This document shows positions 1 to 7,889 of a DNA stretch of 38,004 nt, one piece after another. Below the pieces are notes generated by a model. The model searched no databases. It had not been told where the DNA came from and saw only the letters and a list, made by a program, of their open reading frames with translations. Origin of the DNA: Rugamonas violacea (GTDB lineage Bacteria; Pseudomonadota; Gammaproteobacteria; Burkholderiales; Burkholderiaceae_D); contig NZ_JAEMNU010000055.1 in NCBI RefSeq assembly GCF_016461825.1, forward strand, positions 1 to 38,004. Direction: 5' to 3'. The first letter of the stretch is position 1. Each line of letters opens with the position of its first letter. The translations under genes were made by a program, and so were the position numbers.

Positions 1-89
1 TCATCCGGCCCTCTCGCAAATCAAATCGTCGTCGGCATCCATTTTACCGGCTCACCTCGCTTCTTTCTAGACGATAGTCCGACAGACTG

Positions 90-710
90 CTAGAACCAGC
101 TCTCCGGGATCACCAGCACGTCGCCCGGGCGCATGGCGACGTTGGCCGAGATGTCGCCGTCGCGCAGCAGGTCCTGCAGCCGCACGGCCAGCTGCACCTG
201 GCGGCCGTCGACGCGGCGCACGATGCGCGCCTTGTTGCCGGCGGCGAAATCGGTGATGCCGCCGACGGCGATCAGCACGTCCATCAGCGACATGCCCTGG
301 CGGTAGGCCAGCGCCTGCGGCCGCGCCGCCTGGCCGATCACCCGGATCTGTTCGGCGTAGGGGCCGACGAAGCTGGTGACGATCACCGTCACCACCGGCT
401 GCTGGATATATTTCTCCAAGGCCTTCTCGATGTCGCGCGCCAGCTCGGTCGAGGTCTTGCCGGCCGCCTGCAGGTCCTCCACCAGCGGCGTGGTGATCTT
501 GCCGTCGGGCCGCACCGGCAGGCTTTGCGACACCTCGGGGTTGCGCCACACGTTGATGCTGATCATGTCCCCCGGTCCGATCAGGTAGTCGCCCAGCGGC
601 GGCGGCGTCTGCGCCGGCGCCGGCGCGCGCTCGCCGGCGCAGGCCAGCAGCGCGGCGCCGGCCAGGGCGCAGGCGCCGCGTTGCAGGAAATGGCGGCGGA
701 TGACGTTCAT
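90..710 (-). CDS. XrtA-locus polysaccharide export outer-membrane lipoprotein (Wza/EpsE type)
   Basis: A 206-residue export protein of the Wza family that should form the outer-membrane exit for the exopolysaccharide. Residues 1-24 form a signal with a lipobox ending at Cys24 (ALLAC), preceded by a twin-arginine-like stretch (RRHFLQRG). A Poly_export domain follows (YLIGPGDMISINVWRNPEVS) and then one SLBB-like segment (IRVIGQAARPQALAYRQG). It is shorter than E. coli Wza, as is usual for exosortase-linked exporters. I chose the ATG at 710 because AAGAGG lies just upstream and the lipoprotein signal begins there; an upstream in-frame extension to 788 is proline/arginine-rich shadow. It is divergent from the Wzz-type gene at 949, with a TTGA-N6-TCAA palindrome between them. 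The family call is firm; the Tat route is inference. Confidence 0.9.
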   Translation of the reverse strand: MNVIRRHFLQRGACALAGAALLACAGERAPAPAQTPPPLGDYLIGPGDMISINVWRNPEVSQSLPVRPDGKITTPLVEDLQAAGKTSTELARDIEKALEKYIQQPVVTVIVTSFVGPYAEQIRVIGQAARPQALAYRQGMSLMDVLIAVGGITDFAAGNKARIVRRVDGRQVQLAVRLQDLLRDGDISANVAMRPGDVLVIPESWF

Positions 711-817
711 GGCTGGCCTCTTGGGTGGTATGGGTGGCAGGGGTGGACGGGTGGCGCGGGCGCGCGGCGGTACCGCGGCGCCCGCCATTCATGATTCAGA
801 AAAGGCGGCCGAGCGGC

Positions 818-833
818 CTTGACACGGCTCAAG
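818..833. promoter_or_regulatory. CTTGA-N6-TCAAG palindrome between divergent export genes
   Basis: The 16-bp site CTTGACACGGCTCAAG has the half-sites and spacing of FNR/CRP-family boxes (TTGAT-N4-ATCAA; 8 of 10 specified bases match). Reading leftwards, 21 nt separate it from a weak -10 (AATCAT, 796-791), placing its centre near -41.5 for the gene starting at 710. Reading rightwards, a good -10 (TATACT, 873-878) puts the centre near -59.5 for the gene at 949, and an extra TTCAAG half-site lies at 845-850. The palindrome is seen directly; the regulator identity and promoter positions are inferred. Confidence 0.5.
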
Positions 834-872
834 CACGAGCCCGGTTCAAGCGAAACGGCCGCCGCCGCGCCC

Positions 873-878
873 TATACT
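873..878 (+). promoter_or_regulatory. Candidate -10 box for the export operon
   Basis: TATACT within a GC-rich intergenic region, about 70 nt before the ATG at 949. No -35 is recognisable at 16-18 nt upstream, which fits an activator-dependent promoter using the palindrome at 818-833. Confidence 0.4.
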
Positions 879-948
879 TTCCAGCACGGCCCGCCCCGAA
901 ACGCGGCGCCGCGCCCATCCCCAACCCACCGACCTGGAGAGCCTGGAC

Positions 949-2475
949 ATGGAGGAGACCATCAGCCAGTTGTTGTCCAGCCTGAAGGGGATCTGGAAAT
1001 ACCGTTGGCACGGGCTCGCCGTCATGTGGTTGGTGGCGCTCGCCGGCTGGACCAAGGTGGCCCTGCTGCCGGACGACTACCAGACCACGGCCCGCGTCTT
1101 CGTCGACACGCAGAGCATCCTCAAGCCGCTGTTGTCGGGCATGACCAGCGTGCCCAACGTCGAGCAGCAGGTCTCGATCATGAGCCGCACCCTGTTGAGC
1201 CGGCCCAACGTCGAACGGGTCATGCGCATGGTCGACCTCGACATCAGCGCCAACACGCCGCGCGAGCACGAGGGCCAGCTCGACGAGCTGATGAGCCGCA
1301 TCAAGATCGGCGGCACCAGCAGCTACGACATCTACACGATCAGCTACAACCACCGCAATCCCAAGCTGGTGCGCGACGTCGTGCAGTCGCTGCTGACCAT
1401 CTTCGTCGAGGGCAGCTTCAAGGGCAAGAAGGGCGACTCGCAAAAGGCCGTGCAGTTCATCGACGACCAGATCCGCAACTACGAGGAGAAACTGGTGGCG
1501 GCCGAGAACAACGTCAAGGAATTCAAGTTGAAGAACAACTTCCTGTTGCCGCGCCAGGGCATAGACTACGGCGCCCAGTTGCTGATGTCGGCCGACGCGC
1601 TCAACGCCGCCCAGCTCGATCTGCTCGAGGCCGAGCAGGGGCGCAAGGCCATCCAGGGCCAGATCGCCGGCGACGAGCCCATCCTCGGCGCCGACCTCAA
1701 CCCGGCGGCGATCGACAACCCCGAGATCGACGGCCGCATCGCGGCCCTCAACAAGAACCTCGACGCGCTGCGCATGCAATACACCGAGCTGCACCCCGAC
1801 ATCATCGCCGCCAAGCGCCTGGTGGCCCAGCTCGAGGCGAAAAAGGTCGAGGAGAGCAAGCTCAAAGGCGCCAACGCCGACCCCGGCAAGAACTTCAGCC
1901 CGATGCTGCAACAGCTCAAGGTGGCGCTGGCCGAGGCCGACGCCCGCGTCGCCTCGATCAAGGCGCGGGTGCAGGAGTACGCGGCGCGCAACGTCCGCCT
2001 GCTGGCGCAGAGCAACGCCGTGCCCGAGGTCGAGTCGCAATTGGCCCAGCTCAACCGCGACTACCTGATCAACAAGGACAACTACGAGAAGCTGATCGGC
2101 CGGCGCGAGGCGGCCAAGCTGTCGGGCGACCTGAGTTCGACCACCGAGATGATGAGCTTCAAGATCATCGACCCGCCCACCGTGCCGCTGACCCCGGTCG
2201 GCCCCAACCGGCCGCTGCTGTTTTCCGCCGTGCTGGTCGGCGCCCTGCTGGTCGGCGCCGCCACCGCGCTGCTGATCAGCCAGGTGCGGCCGACCTTCCT
2301 CAGCCCGGCCCAGCTGCGCGAGGCGACCGGCCTGCCGGTGCTGGGCACGGTGTCGATGAACTGGACCCGCGCCGAGCTGGTCAAGCAGCGTCGCGGCCGT
2401 TACGGCTTCGCCGCCGCGCTGGCCGGCCTGTTCCTGTCCTACGGCGGCGTGATGGCCGCCGCCGTGCTCAAATAG
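949..2475 (+). CDS. XrtA-locus polysaccharide chain-length determinant (Wzz type)
   Basis: A 508-residue inner-membrane co-polymerase of the Wzz/GNVR type found in exosortase A loci. An N-terminal membrane segment near residues 23-40 (LAVMWLVALAGWTKVALL) is followed by the Wzz domain (YQTTARVFVDTQS), a long coiled-coil periplasmic region (about residues 150-390), the proline-rich IIDPPTVPLTPVGPNRP linker and a second membrane segment near residues 425-445. A last hydrophobic stretch is at the C-terminus. It should set chain length and couple polymerisation to export with the kinase encoded next (start 11 nt after this stop). A GGAG sequence precedes the ATG. Confidence 0.92.
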   Translation: MEETISQLLSSLKGIWKYRWHGLAVMWLVALAGWTKVALLPDDYQTTARVFVDTQSILKPLLSGMTSVPNVEQQVSIMSRTLLSRPNVERVMRMVDLDISANTPREHEGQLDELMSRIKIGGTSSYDIYTISYNHRNPKLVRDVVQSLLTIFVEGSFKGKKGDSQKAVQFIDDQIRNYEEKLVAAENNVKEFKLKNNFLLPRQGIDYGAQLLMSADALNAAQLDLLEAEQGRKAIQGQIAGDEPILGADLNPAAIDNPEIDGRIAALNKNLDALRMQYTELHPDIIAAKRLVAQLEAKKVEESKLKGANADPGKNFSPMLQQLKVALAEADARVASIKARVQEYAARNVRLLAQSNAVPEVESQLAQLNRDYLINKDNYEKLIGRREAAKLSGDLSSTTEMMSFKIIDPPTVPLTPVGPNRPLLFSAVLVGALLVGAATALLISQVRPTFLSPAQLREATGLPVLGTVSMNWTRAELVKQRRGRYGFAAALAGLFLSYGGVMAAAVLK

Positions 2476-2485
2476 GAGATTGGCG

Positions 2486-3271
2486 ATGGCCCTCAACGAG
2501 GCACCGGCGGACGTCCCCGGCGCGCCGCCCGCAGCGGACGGCGCGCCGGCGCCGCGCCACGTCGAGATCAACCTGGACCGGCTGCAGCAGCTCGGCATGG
2601 TCACCCACGAGGGCGGCCGCACGCCGGCGGCCGAGGACTTCCGCCTGATCAAGCGGCCGCTGCTGCGCGGCGCCCGCGGCGAGGGCGGCGTCGCCATCCC
2701 GCAGGGCAACCTGATCGTCGTCACCAGCGCGCTGCCCGGCGAGGGCAAGACCTACTGCGCCGTCAACCTGGCGATGAGCATCGCCATGGAACGCGACATC
2801 ACGGTGCTGCTGGTCGACGCCGACGTGGCCCGGCCGTCGGTGCTGAAGGTGCTCGGCCTGGCCGCCGAGCCGGGCCTGATGGACATCCTGCTCAACGACC
2901 AACTGGCGCTGGCCGACGTGATCCTGCGCACCAACGTCGCCACCCTCAGCGTGCTGCCGGCCGGCCGCGCCAACAAGCACGCCACCGAGCTGCTGGCCAG
3001 CCGCAGCATGCGCCGCCTGCTCAAGGAAATCGCCGAGCGCTACGCCGACCGCGTCGTCATCTTCGACTCGCCGCCGCTGCTGATCACCACCGAAGCCAGC
3101 GTGCTGGCGGCGCAGATGGGGCAAGTGGTGTTGGTGGTCGAGGCCGAGACCACCACCCAGCACGCGGTGCGCGAGGCGCTGCGCCAGCTCGAGCCCTGCG
3201 CCAACGTCAACCTGATCTACAACAAGACCAAGGCCTTTCCGGGCAACGACTACTATGGTTACTACGACTAG
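2486..3271 (+). CDS. XrtA-locus BY-type tyrosine autokinase
   Basis: A 261-residue cytoplasmic bacterial tyrosine kinase (CpsD/CapB-like ATPase) that partners the preceding Wzz-type protein to control polymer length. Visible motifs are Walker A (ALPGEGKT), Walker A' (VLLVDADVARPS), Walker B (VIFDSPPLL), and a C-terminal tyrosine cluster (NDYYGYYD) expected to be autophosphorylated. The ATG at 2486 is preferred: AGGAG lies 7 nt upstream, whereas a TTG at 2480 sits inside that ribosome-binding region. The last codons overlap the start of the next gene by 17 nt, so the start codon of the barrel gene lies within the tyrosine-cluster codons. Confidence 0.93.
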   Translation: MALNEAPADVPGAPPAADGAPAPRHVEINLDRLQQLGMVTHEGGRTPAAEDFRLIKRPLLRGARGEGGVAIPQGNLIVVTSALPGEGKTYCAVNLAMSIAMERDITVLLVDADVARPSVLKVLGLAAEPGLMDILLNDQLALADVILRTNVATLSVLPAGRANKHATELLASRSMRRLLKEIAERYADRVVIFDSPPLLITTEASVLAAQMGQVVLVVEAETTTQHAVREALRQLEPCANVNLIYNKTKAFPGNDYYGYYD

Positions 3272-4775
3272 CCGGCTGCTGGCGCCGCTGGCCGCGCTGG
3301 CCGCGCTGGCCTGCTGCTGGCCGGCCGCCGCCGCCGAGTGGCGCGTCACGCCGACGCTGCGGCTGCGCGAGGGCTATTCGGACAACCTGGCGCTGGCGCC
3401 GCCGGCCCGGGCCCGCGCCGAATTCAGCAGCGAAATCGCGCCCGGCCTGGCGGTCCAGGCGCAGGGCCCGCGGCTGAGGCTGACGCTGGACTATTCGCTG
3501 CAGCGCCTGGACTACAGCCGCTCGCCGAGCCGCCTCAACCATCAGCTCGCCGCCGTCGGCCACGCCGAGCCGCTGACCGATTGGCTGTTCGTCGACGGCC
3601 AGGCCAGCATCAGCCAGCAGAACGTCTCGGCCTTCGGTCCGCAGCAGAGCGACCCGGCCCAGTTTGGCGGCAACAGCAGCACGGTGCGCAGCATCAGCCT
3701 GAGCCCCTATCTGAAGCACCATTTCCGCGGCTTGGCCGACGCCGAACTGCGCCACACCTACCAGGCCAGCGGCAGCGGCGCCCTGCTGCGCGGCCGCAGC
3801 CAGCAAACCGCCCTGCGTCTGGTCGGCGAGCGGCGCGCCGGCGGCTGGAACTGGGAGGCCGCCCTCAATCGGCGCCGCGACGACGGCGCCGGCCCGGCCC
3901 CGGTCGCCATGCGCGACGCCACGCTGACGCTGCGCCTGGCGCTGCTGCCGCGCCTGTCCTGGTTCGCCAGCGCCGGCTGGGAAGGCAGCGACTACCAGGC
4001 GCTGGAAGGCGCGCCCGGCGGGCGCCACTGGTCGAGCGGGCTGAGCTGGACGCCGTCGTCGCGCGGCAGCGTGGCCGCCAGCGTCGGCCGCCGCTATTTC
4101 GGCAACACCTACAGCCTCGACGTCCAGCAGCAAATGCGCCACCTGTTCCTCGGCCTGAGCTACAGCGAGGACATCACCACCAGCCAGCAGCAGTTCCAGC
4201 GCCTGCCGCCGGCCGAGCTGGGCAACTTCCTCTACCAGCTGTGGGCCGGCCGCATCCCCGACCCGCTCCTGCGCATCCAGGTCATCAACGCCTTCCTGCG
4301 CTACGCCCAGCTGCAGGGGCCGAACGCCGGCAACGTCAACTACTTCAGCCACAACTACTTCCTGCAGAAGCAGTGGAACCTGTCGGCGCTGCACGCCATG
4401 CCGAAGAGCACGCTGGCGCTGGGCTTGAGCGGCACCCGGCGCGACGCCCAGACCCGCAGCGCCATCGACAGCCCGCTGCTCGGCCCCGGCGAACTGGGCC
4501 AGCAGGAGCGCACGCGGCAAACCGGCCTGCATGCCGGCTGGGCCTGGCGCATGTCGGCGCGCAACAACCTGAACGTCAACGCCGGCTACGCCATCGCCAC
4601 CGCGCTCGACACCGGCCGGCGCGACCGCAGCGGCACGCTGGCGCTGGGTCTGAGCCGCCAACTGCGGCCCAAGCTCGGCGCCAGCGTCGACCTGCGCCAC
4701 AGCTGGCACAGCAGCAACGCCGGTGGCGGCTACCGCGAAAACGGCGCCGCCGCCGCCCTCTCCATCCTGTTCTGA
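3255..4775 (+). CDS. TIGR03016-type outer-membrane beta-barrel protein of the PEP-CTERM/EPS system
   Basis: A 506-residue secreted protein with a clear Sec signal (cleavage likely after AAAA, about residue 27) followed by EWRVTPTLRLREGYSDNLALAP, typical of the TIGR03016 outer-membrane barrel family in exosortase A loci. The body alternates polar and aromatic residues in strand-length blocks and ends in a short aromatic-terminated strand (AAALSILF), the usual barrel-assembly signal. It probably forms or supports the outer-membrane conduit for the polysaccharide. It overlaps the kinase gene by 17 nt, suggesting translational coupling. The family call is by pattern and context; a conduit role is inference. 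Confidence 0.85.
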   Translation: MVTTTSRLLAPLAALAALACCWPAAAAEWRVTPTLRLREGYSDNLALAPPARARAEFSSEIAPGLAVQAQGPRLRLTLDYSLQRLDYSRSPSRLNHQLAAVGHAEPLTDWLFVDGQASISQQNVSAFGPQQSDPAQFGGNSSTVRSISLSPYLKHHFRGLADAELRHTYQASGSGALLRGRSQQTALRLVGERRAGGWNWEAALNRRRDDGAGPAPVAMRDATLTLRLALLPRLSWFASAGWEGSDYQALEGAPGGRHWSSGLSWTPSSRGSVAASVGRRYFGNTYSLDVQQQMRHLFLGLSYSEDITTSQQQFQRLPPAELGNFLYQLWAGRIPDPLLRIQVINAFLRYAQLQGPNAGNVNYFSHNYFLQKQWNLSALHAMPKSTLALGLSGTRRDAQTRSAIDSPLLGPGELGQQERTRQTGLHAGWAWRMSARNNLNVNAGYAIATALDTGRRDRSGTLALGLSRQLRPKLGASVDLRHSWHSSNAGGGYRENGAAAALSILF

Positions 4776-4822
4776 GGCGCCGCCGCGCCCGCCGCCGTCC
4801 AACACTTTGCCCGGAGCCCGCC

Positions 4823-5983
4823 ATGCCCGACACCGCCCCCGCGCACCACCCCCACCTGCTCTGCGTCGTCGCGGCGCGGCCGAACCTGATGAAAATGGCC
4901 CCCATCCTGGCCGCGTTGGCGCGGCTGCGGCCGGCCGTCGAGGTCAGCCTGGTGCACACCGGCCAGCACGACGACGCGGCGATGGACGCCCGCCTGTTCG
5001 GCGCGCTGGGACTGGCGCCGCCCCAGCTCAACCTGGCCGTCGGCCCGGCCAGCCACGCCCAGCAAACGGCCGAGGTGATGCGCCGCTTCGAACCGGCGCT
5101 GCGCCGCCTGGCGCCGCAGGCCGTGCTGTTGGTGGGCGACGCCAACTCGGCGCTGGCCTGCGCGCTGGTGGCGGCCAAGCTGGGCGTGCCGGTGCTGCAT
5201 GTCGAGGCCGGCCTGCGCAGCTACGACCGCCGCATGCCCGAAGAGATCAACCGGGTGCTCACCGACCAGCTGTCCGAATTGCTGTTCACCAGCGAGCCGG
5301 TGGCGCTCAACAATCTGCTGCTCGAAGGCATCGCCGCCAACCGCGTCCACTTCGTCGGCAACGTGATGATCGACACGCTGCTGGCCCAGCTGCCGCGCGC
5401 GGTGCCGACGCCCACCGTGCTGGCCCGTGGCGGCCGGCGCGACCTGCTGGCGCCGGGCCAGCGCTACGCCCTGTTGACGCTGCAGCGGCCGGCCAACGTC
5501 GACCATCCGGCGCGGCTGCGCAAGCTGATGGCGGCGGTGCGCAAGATCAGCCAGCAGTTGCCGGTGATCTTTCCGGTCGATCCGCACACCCGCGCCCGCC
5601 TCACCGAGGGCGGCCTGTTGCCGCCGCCCGACTCGCCCGGCGTGGCCTGCCTGCCGCCGGCCGACTACCTGGAGATGCTCGGCCTGATGCGCGACGCCAG
5701 CGTCGTGCTGACCGACTCGGGCGGCGTGCAGGAGGAGACCACGGCGCTCGGCGTGCCCTGCCTGACGCTGCGCGACAACACCGAGCGGCCGATCACCGTC
5801 AGCGAGGGCAGTAACACCCTGGCCGGCCACGACCCGGCGGTGATCCTGGCCCTGTGCGAAGACATCCTGCGGCATGGCGGCAAGACCGGCCATCCACCCG
5901 CCTTGTGGGACGGCCAGGCGGCCGGCCGCATCGCCGGCGTGGTCGGCGCCTGGCTGCAGCGGCGCGACGCCCACGCCAGATGA
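4823..5983 (+). CDS. wecB: UDP-N-acetylglucosamine 2-epimerase (non-hydrolysing, WecB-like)
   Basis: A 386-residue cytoplasmic enzyme interconverting UDP-GlcNAc and UDP-ManNAc, supplying an activated amino sugar to the locus. Diagnostic segments are RPNLMKMAPILAAL near the N-terminus, VHTGQHDD, VEAGLRSYDRRMPEEINR, and the nucleotide-sugar site TDSGGVQEETTALGVPCL followed by RDNTERPIT. GGAG at 4813-4816 precedes the ATG with suitable spacing, so the long upstream open frame over the barrel gene is a shadow. Length and motifs are normal. A 298-nt non-coding stretch follows before xrtA. Confidence 0.92.
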   Translation: MPDTAPAHHPHLLCVVAARPNLMKMAPILAALARLRPAVEVSLVHTGQHDDAAMDARLFGALGLAPPQLNLAVGPASHAQQTAEVMRRFEPALRRLAPQAVLLVGDANSALACALVAAKLGVPVLHVEAGLRSYDRRMPEEINRVLTDQLSELLFTSEPVALNNLLLEGIAANRVHFVGNVMIDTLLAQLPRAVPTPTVLARGGRRDLLAPGQRYALLTLQRPANVDHPARLRKLMAAVRKISQQLPVIFPVDPHTRARLTEGGLLPPPDSPGVACLPPADYLEMLGLMRDASVVLTDSGGVQEETTALGVPCLTLRDNTERPITVSEGSNTLAGHDPAVILALCEDILRHGGKTGHPPALWDGQAAGRIAGVVGAWLQRRDAHAR

Positions 5984-6055
5984 ACGCCGCCGGCGGCGCG
6001 GCCGGGCGGCCCGCGTACGGCCCGGCCCGTCCTTGTGCGGCCTCAACCCGATGGT

Positions 6056-6090
6056 GCGCGGGGCTGGCATCCTATCTTCAAGCCCCGCGC
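6056..6090. terminator. Hairpin between wecB and xrtA
   Basis: A perfect 10-bp stem (GCGCGGGGCT pairing with AGCCCCGCGC) around a 15-nt loop, 73 nt after the wecB stop. No T-run follows, so it is not a textbook intrinsic terminator; it could instead be an attenuating or mRNA-processing element ahead of xrtA. Confidence 0.4.
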
Positions 6091-6204
6091 CATGCCGGCG
6101 TCGCGGCGGCGCCGGGCCGGACCAAGCCGCCGAGACGCACGCGGCCGGGGCCGAGGCCACGTCCAGCGAGGCGGCCTCGAACAGACCTTTGTTGGGAGCG
6201 CAAG

Positions 6205-6285
6205 ATGCAAGCAGGATCGAGCCACGCCGTGCCGCCACCGCCCCTCGGCGCCGATTCCGCGCGGGCGGCGGAGCCTTGGCCATGA
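6205..6285 (+). CDS. Possible 26-residue proline-rich leader peptide ORF overlapping the xrtA start
   Basis: A small ORF with a good ribosome-binding site (GGGAG at 6194-6198, 6 nt before the ATG) whose TGA overlaps the xrtA ATG in an ATGA arrangement. The peptide contains four consecutive prolines (HAVPPPPLG), a motif known to stall ribosomes without EF-P. Translation of xrtA could thus be coupled to it. Caution: in DNA this GC-rich, open frames are common, and any gene beginning ATGA supplies the overlapping stop for free. No homology is claimed. Confidence 0.3.
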   Translation: MQAGSSHAVPPPPLGADSARAAEPWP

Positions 6286-7889
6286 ACGCGCCGGCCGCCG
6301 CGCTGCCGGCCATTACCCCGCAACCGCTCGCCGAGCGGAGCGGCCGGCGCGACCTGGTGCTGCTGCTGGCCGTGCTGGCGGCGCTGCTGCTGCTGCACCG
6401 GCAAACGGCGGCGGCGATGGTCGCCCTGTGGCTGCGCTCGGAAACCTTCACCCACGGTTTCGCCATCGCCCCCATCAGCGTCTGGCTGGTCTGGCGCCAG
6501 CGCGCCGCCTTGTCCGCACTGCCGCGTCGACCCGCGCTCGCCGGCCTGGCGGCGCAGGCGCTGCTGGGCGCGGCCTGGTTGTTGGCCGCCGTGGCCAATG
6601 TACAGGTGCTGCAGCAATACCTGATGGTGGCGATGCTGCCGGCCGCCGTGCTGGCCCTGTTCGGCCCCGCCGTCAGCCGCGCGCTGGCCTTCCCGCTGGC
6701 CTACCTGCTGCTGGCCGTGCCCTTCGGCGAAATCTTCGTGCCGCCATTGATCGACTTCACCGCCCGCTTCACCGTCGCCGCCTTGCGCCTGAGCCAGATC
6801 CCGGTGTTCCACGAAAACAACTACCTGAGCCTGCCGGGCGGCAACTGGTCGGTGGTCGAGGCCTGCAGCGGCCTGCGCTACGTCATCGCCTCGGTCGCGT
6901 TGGGCGCGCTGTACGCCCACCTGAACTACCGCAGCCTGCGGCGCCGCTTGACCTTCATGCTCGTCGCCCTGCTGCTGCCGGTGCTGGCCAACGGCGTGCG
7001 CGCCTATCTGATCGTGCTGATCGGTTACCTCAGCGACATGCGCCTGGCGGTTGGCATCGACCACCTGATCTACGGCTGGATCTTCTTCGGCCTGGTCTCG
7101 CTGCTACTGTTCTGGTGCGGCGCGTTCTGGCGCCAGGCGCCCGCCCCCGCCCCGCCCCAAGCCCGGGCCCCGGCCCGTCCGGCCGCCGCGCCGTTCCGCC
7201 CTGCCGCCGCGCCGCGCCGGGGCAGCGCCACAGCGCGCGCGGCGGCCGCCTGCGTACTGTTGGCCGCCATCTGGCCGCCGCTGGCCGCGCATCTGCTGGC
7301 GCGGTCGGCCTCCGCCGCCGGCGCCGCGACGGTGCCGGAGCTGGAGCTGGAGCTGGAGTTTGCGCCGCCACTCCCTTGGCGCGCCAGCCCGCTGGCGCCG
7401 GCCGATTGGCACGTGCTGCACGCCGGCCGGCCGCGACGTTACGCCGCCAGACTCAGCGACGGCGCCAACAGCGCCACGCTGCAGCTGACCTGGTACGGCC
7501 GCCAAGTCAAGGACGCCGAGCTGCTGACGCCGGTGCGGCGCAAGGTCGAGGCCGACCTGCCGCAGTGGCACGAGATCAGCACCAGCGTGCAGGCGCTGCG
7601 CTTGGGCGGGCGCGCGCTGCGCGTGCGCGCCACCGTCGTCCAGGCCGCCGAACAGCGCCTGCTGGTGTGGCGCTGGTATCGGCAGACCGACGTCGACCTC
7701 AGCAGCCCGCAACTGCTCAAGCTGATGCTGGCCAAGAACAAGCTGTTCGGCGAAGCCGAGTACGGCGCCGAGATCGCCGTCGCCGCGCCCTTCGACGAGC
7801 GGCCCGAGCAGGCCGAAGCGGTCCTGCGCCGCCTGCTCGAGGCGATGCTGCCGAGCATAGACGAGGGTCTGCGCCATGCCGCCCGATAA
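6282..7889 (+). CDS. xrtA: Exosortase A with fused C-terminal EpsI domain
   Basis: A 535-residue polytopic membrane protease/transpeptidase predicted to cleave PEP-CTERM sorting signals. Residues about 20-285 are the exosortase core with roughly eight membrane segments; the catalytic triad is visible as Cys195 (VVEACSGLRY), Arg240 (NGVRAYLIV) and His261 (GIDHLIYGWIFFG). A low-complexity Ala/Pro linker (about 286-315) and another membrane segment lead to an EpsI domain (about 345-520; ATLQLTWYGRQVKDAELL, LLVWRWYRQT). The ATG at 6282 is preceded by GGAG at 6270-6273. The XrtA-EpsI fusion is known for this subfamily. The next gene overlaps by 14 nt. No PEP-CTERM substrate is encoded in the window. 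Confidence 0.94.
   Translation: MNAPAAALPAITPQPLAERSGRRDLVLLLAVLAALLLLHRQTAAAMVALWLRSETFTHGFAIAPISVWLVWRQRAALSALPRRPALAGLAAQALLGAAWLLAAVANVQVLQQYLMVAMLPAAVLALFGPAVSRALAFPLAYLLLAVPFGEIFVPPLIDFTARFTVAALRLSQIPVFHENNYLSLPGGNWSVVEACSGLRYVIASVALGALYAHLNYRSLRRRLTFMLVALLLPVLANGVRAYLIVLIGYLSDMRLAVGIDHLIYGWIFFGLVSLLLFWCGAFWRQAPAPAPPQARAPARPAAAPFRPAAAPRRGSATARAAAACVLLAAIWPPLAAHLLARSASAAGAATVPELELELEFAPPLPWRASPLAPADWHVLHAGRPRRYAARLSDGANSATLQLTWYGRQVKDAELLTPVRRKVEADLPQWHEISTSVQALRLGGRALRVRATVVQAAEQRLLVWRWYRQTDVDLSSPQLLKLMLAKNKLFGEAEYGAEIAVAAPFDERPEQAEAVLRRLLEAMLPSIDEGLRHAAR

Noticed and set aside
1..42. 13-codon minus-strand ORF ending exactly at base 1
   Set aside because: Too short, with only a weak GAGGTG upstream; probably chance at the window edge.
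6064..6082. TGGCAT...TTC as a sigma-54 promoter before xrtA
   Set aside because: The -12 GC is absent; the bases are better explained as the loop of the 6056-6090 hairpin.
5874..6281. N-terminal extension of exosortase A through an open upstream frame
   Set aside because: Arg/Pro/Ala-rich, overlaps wecB, and the ATG at 6282 has its own GGAG.
7408..7424. TGGCACG-containing sigma-54-like sequence
   Set aside because: Spacing to a GC element is wrong and it lies within the xrtA coding region.
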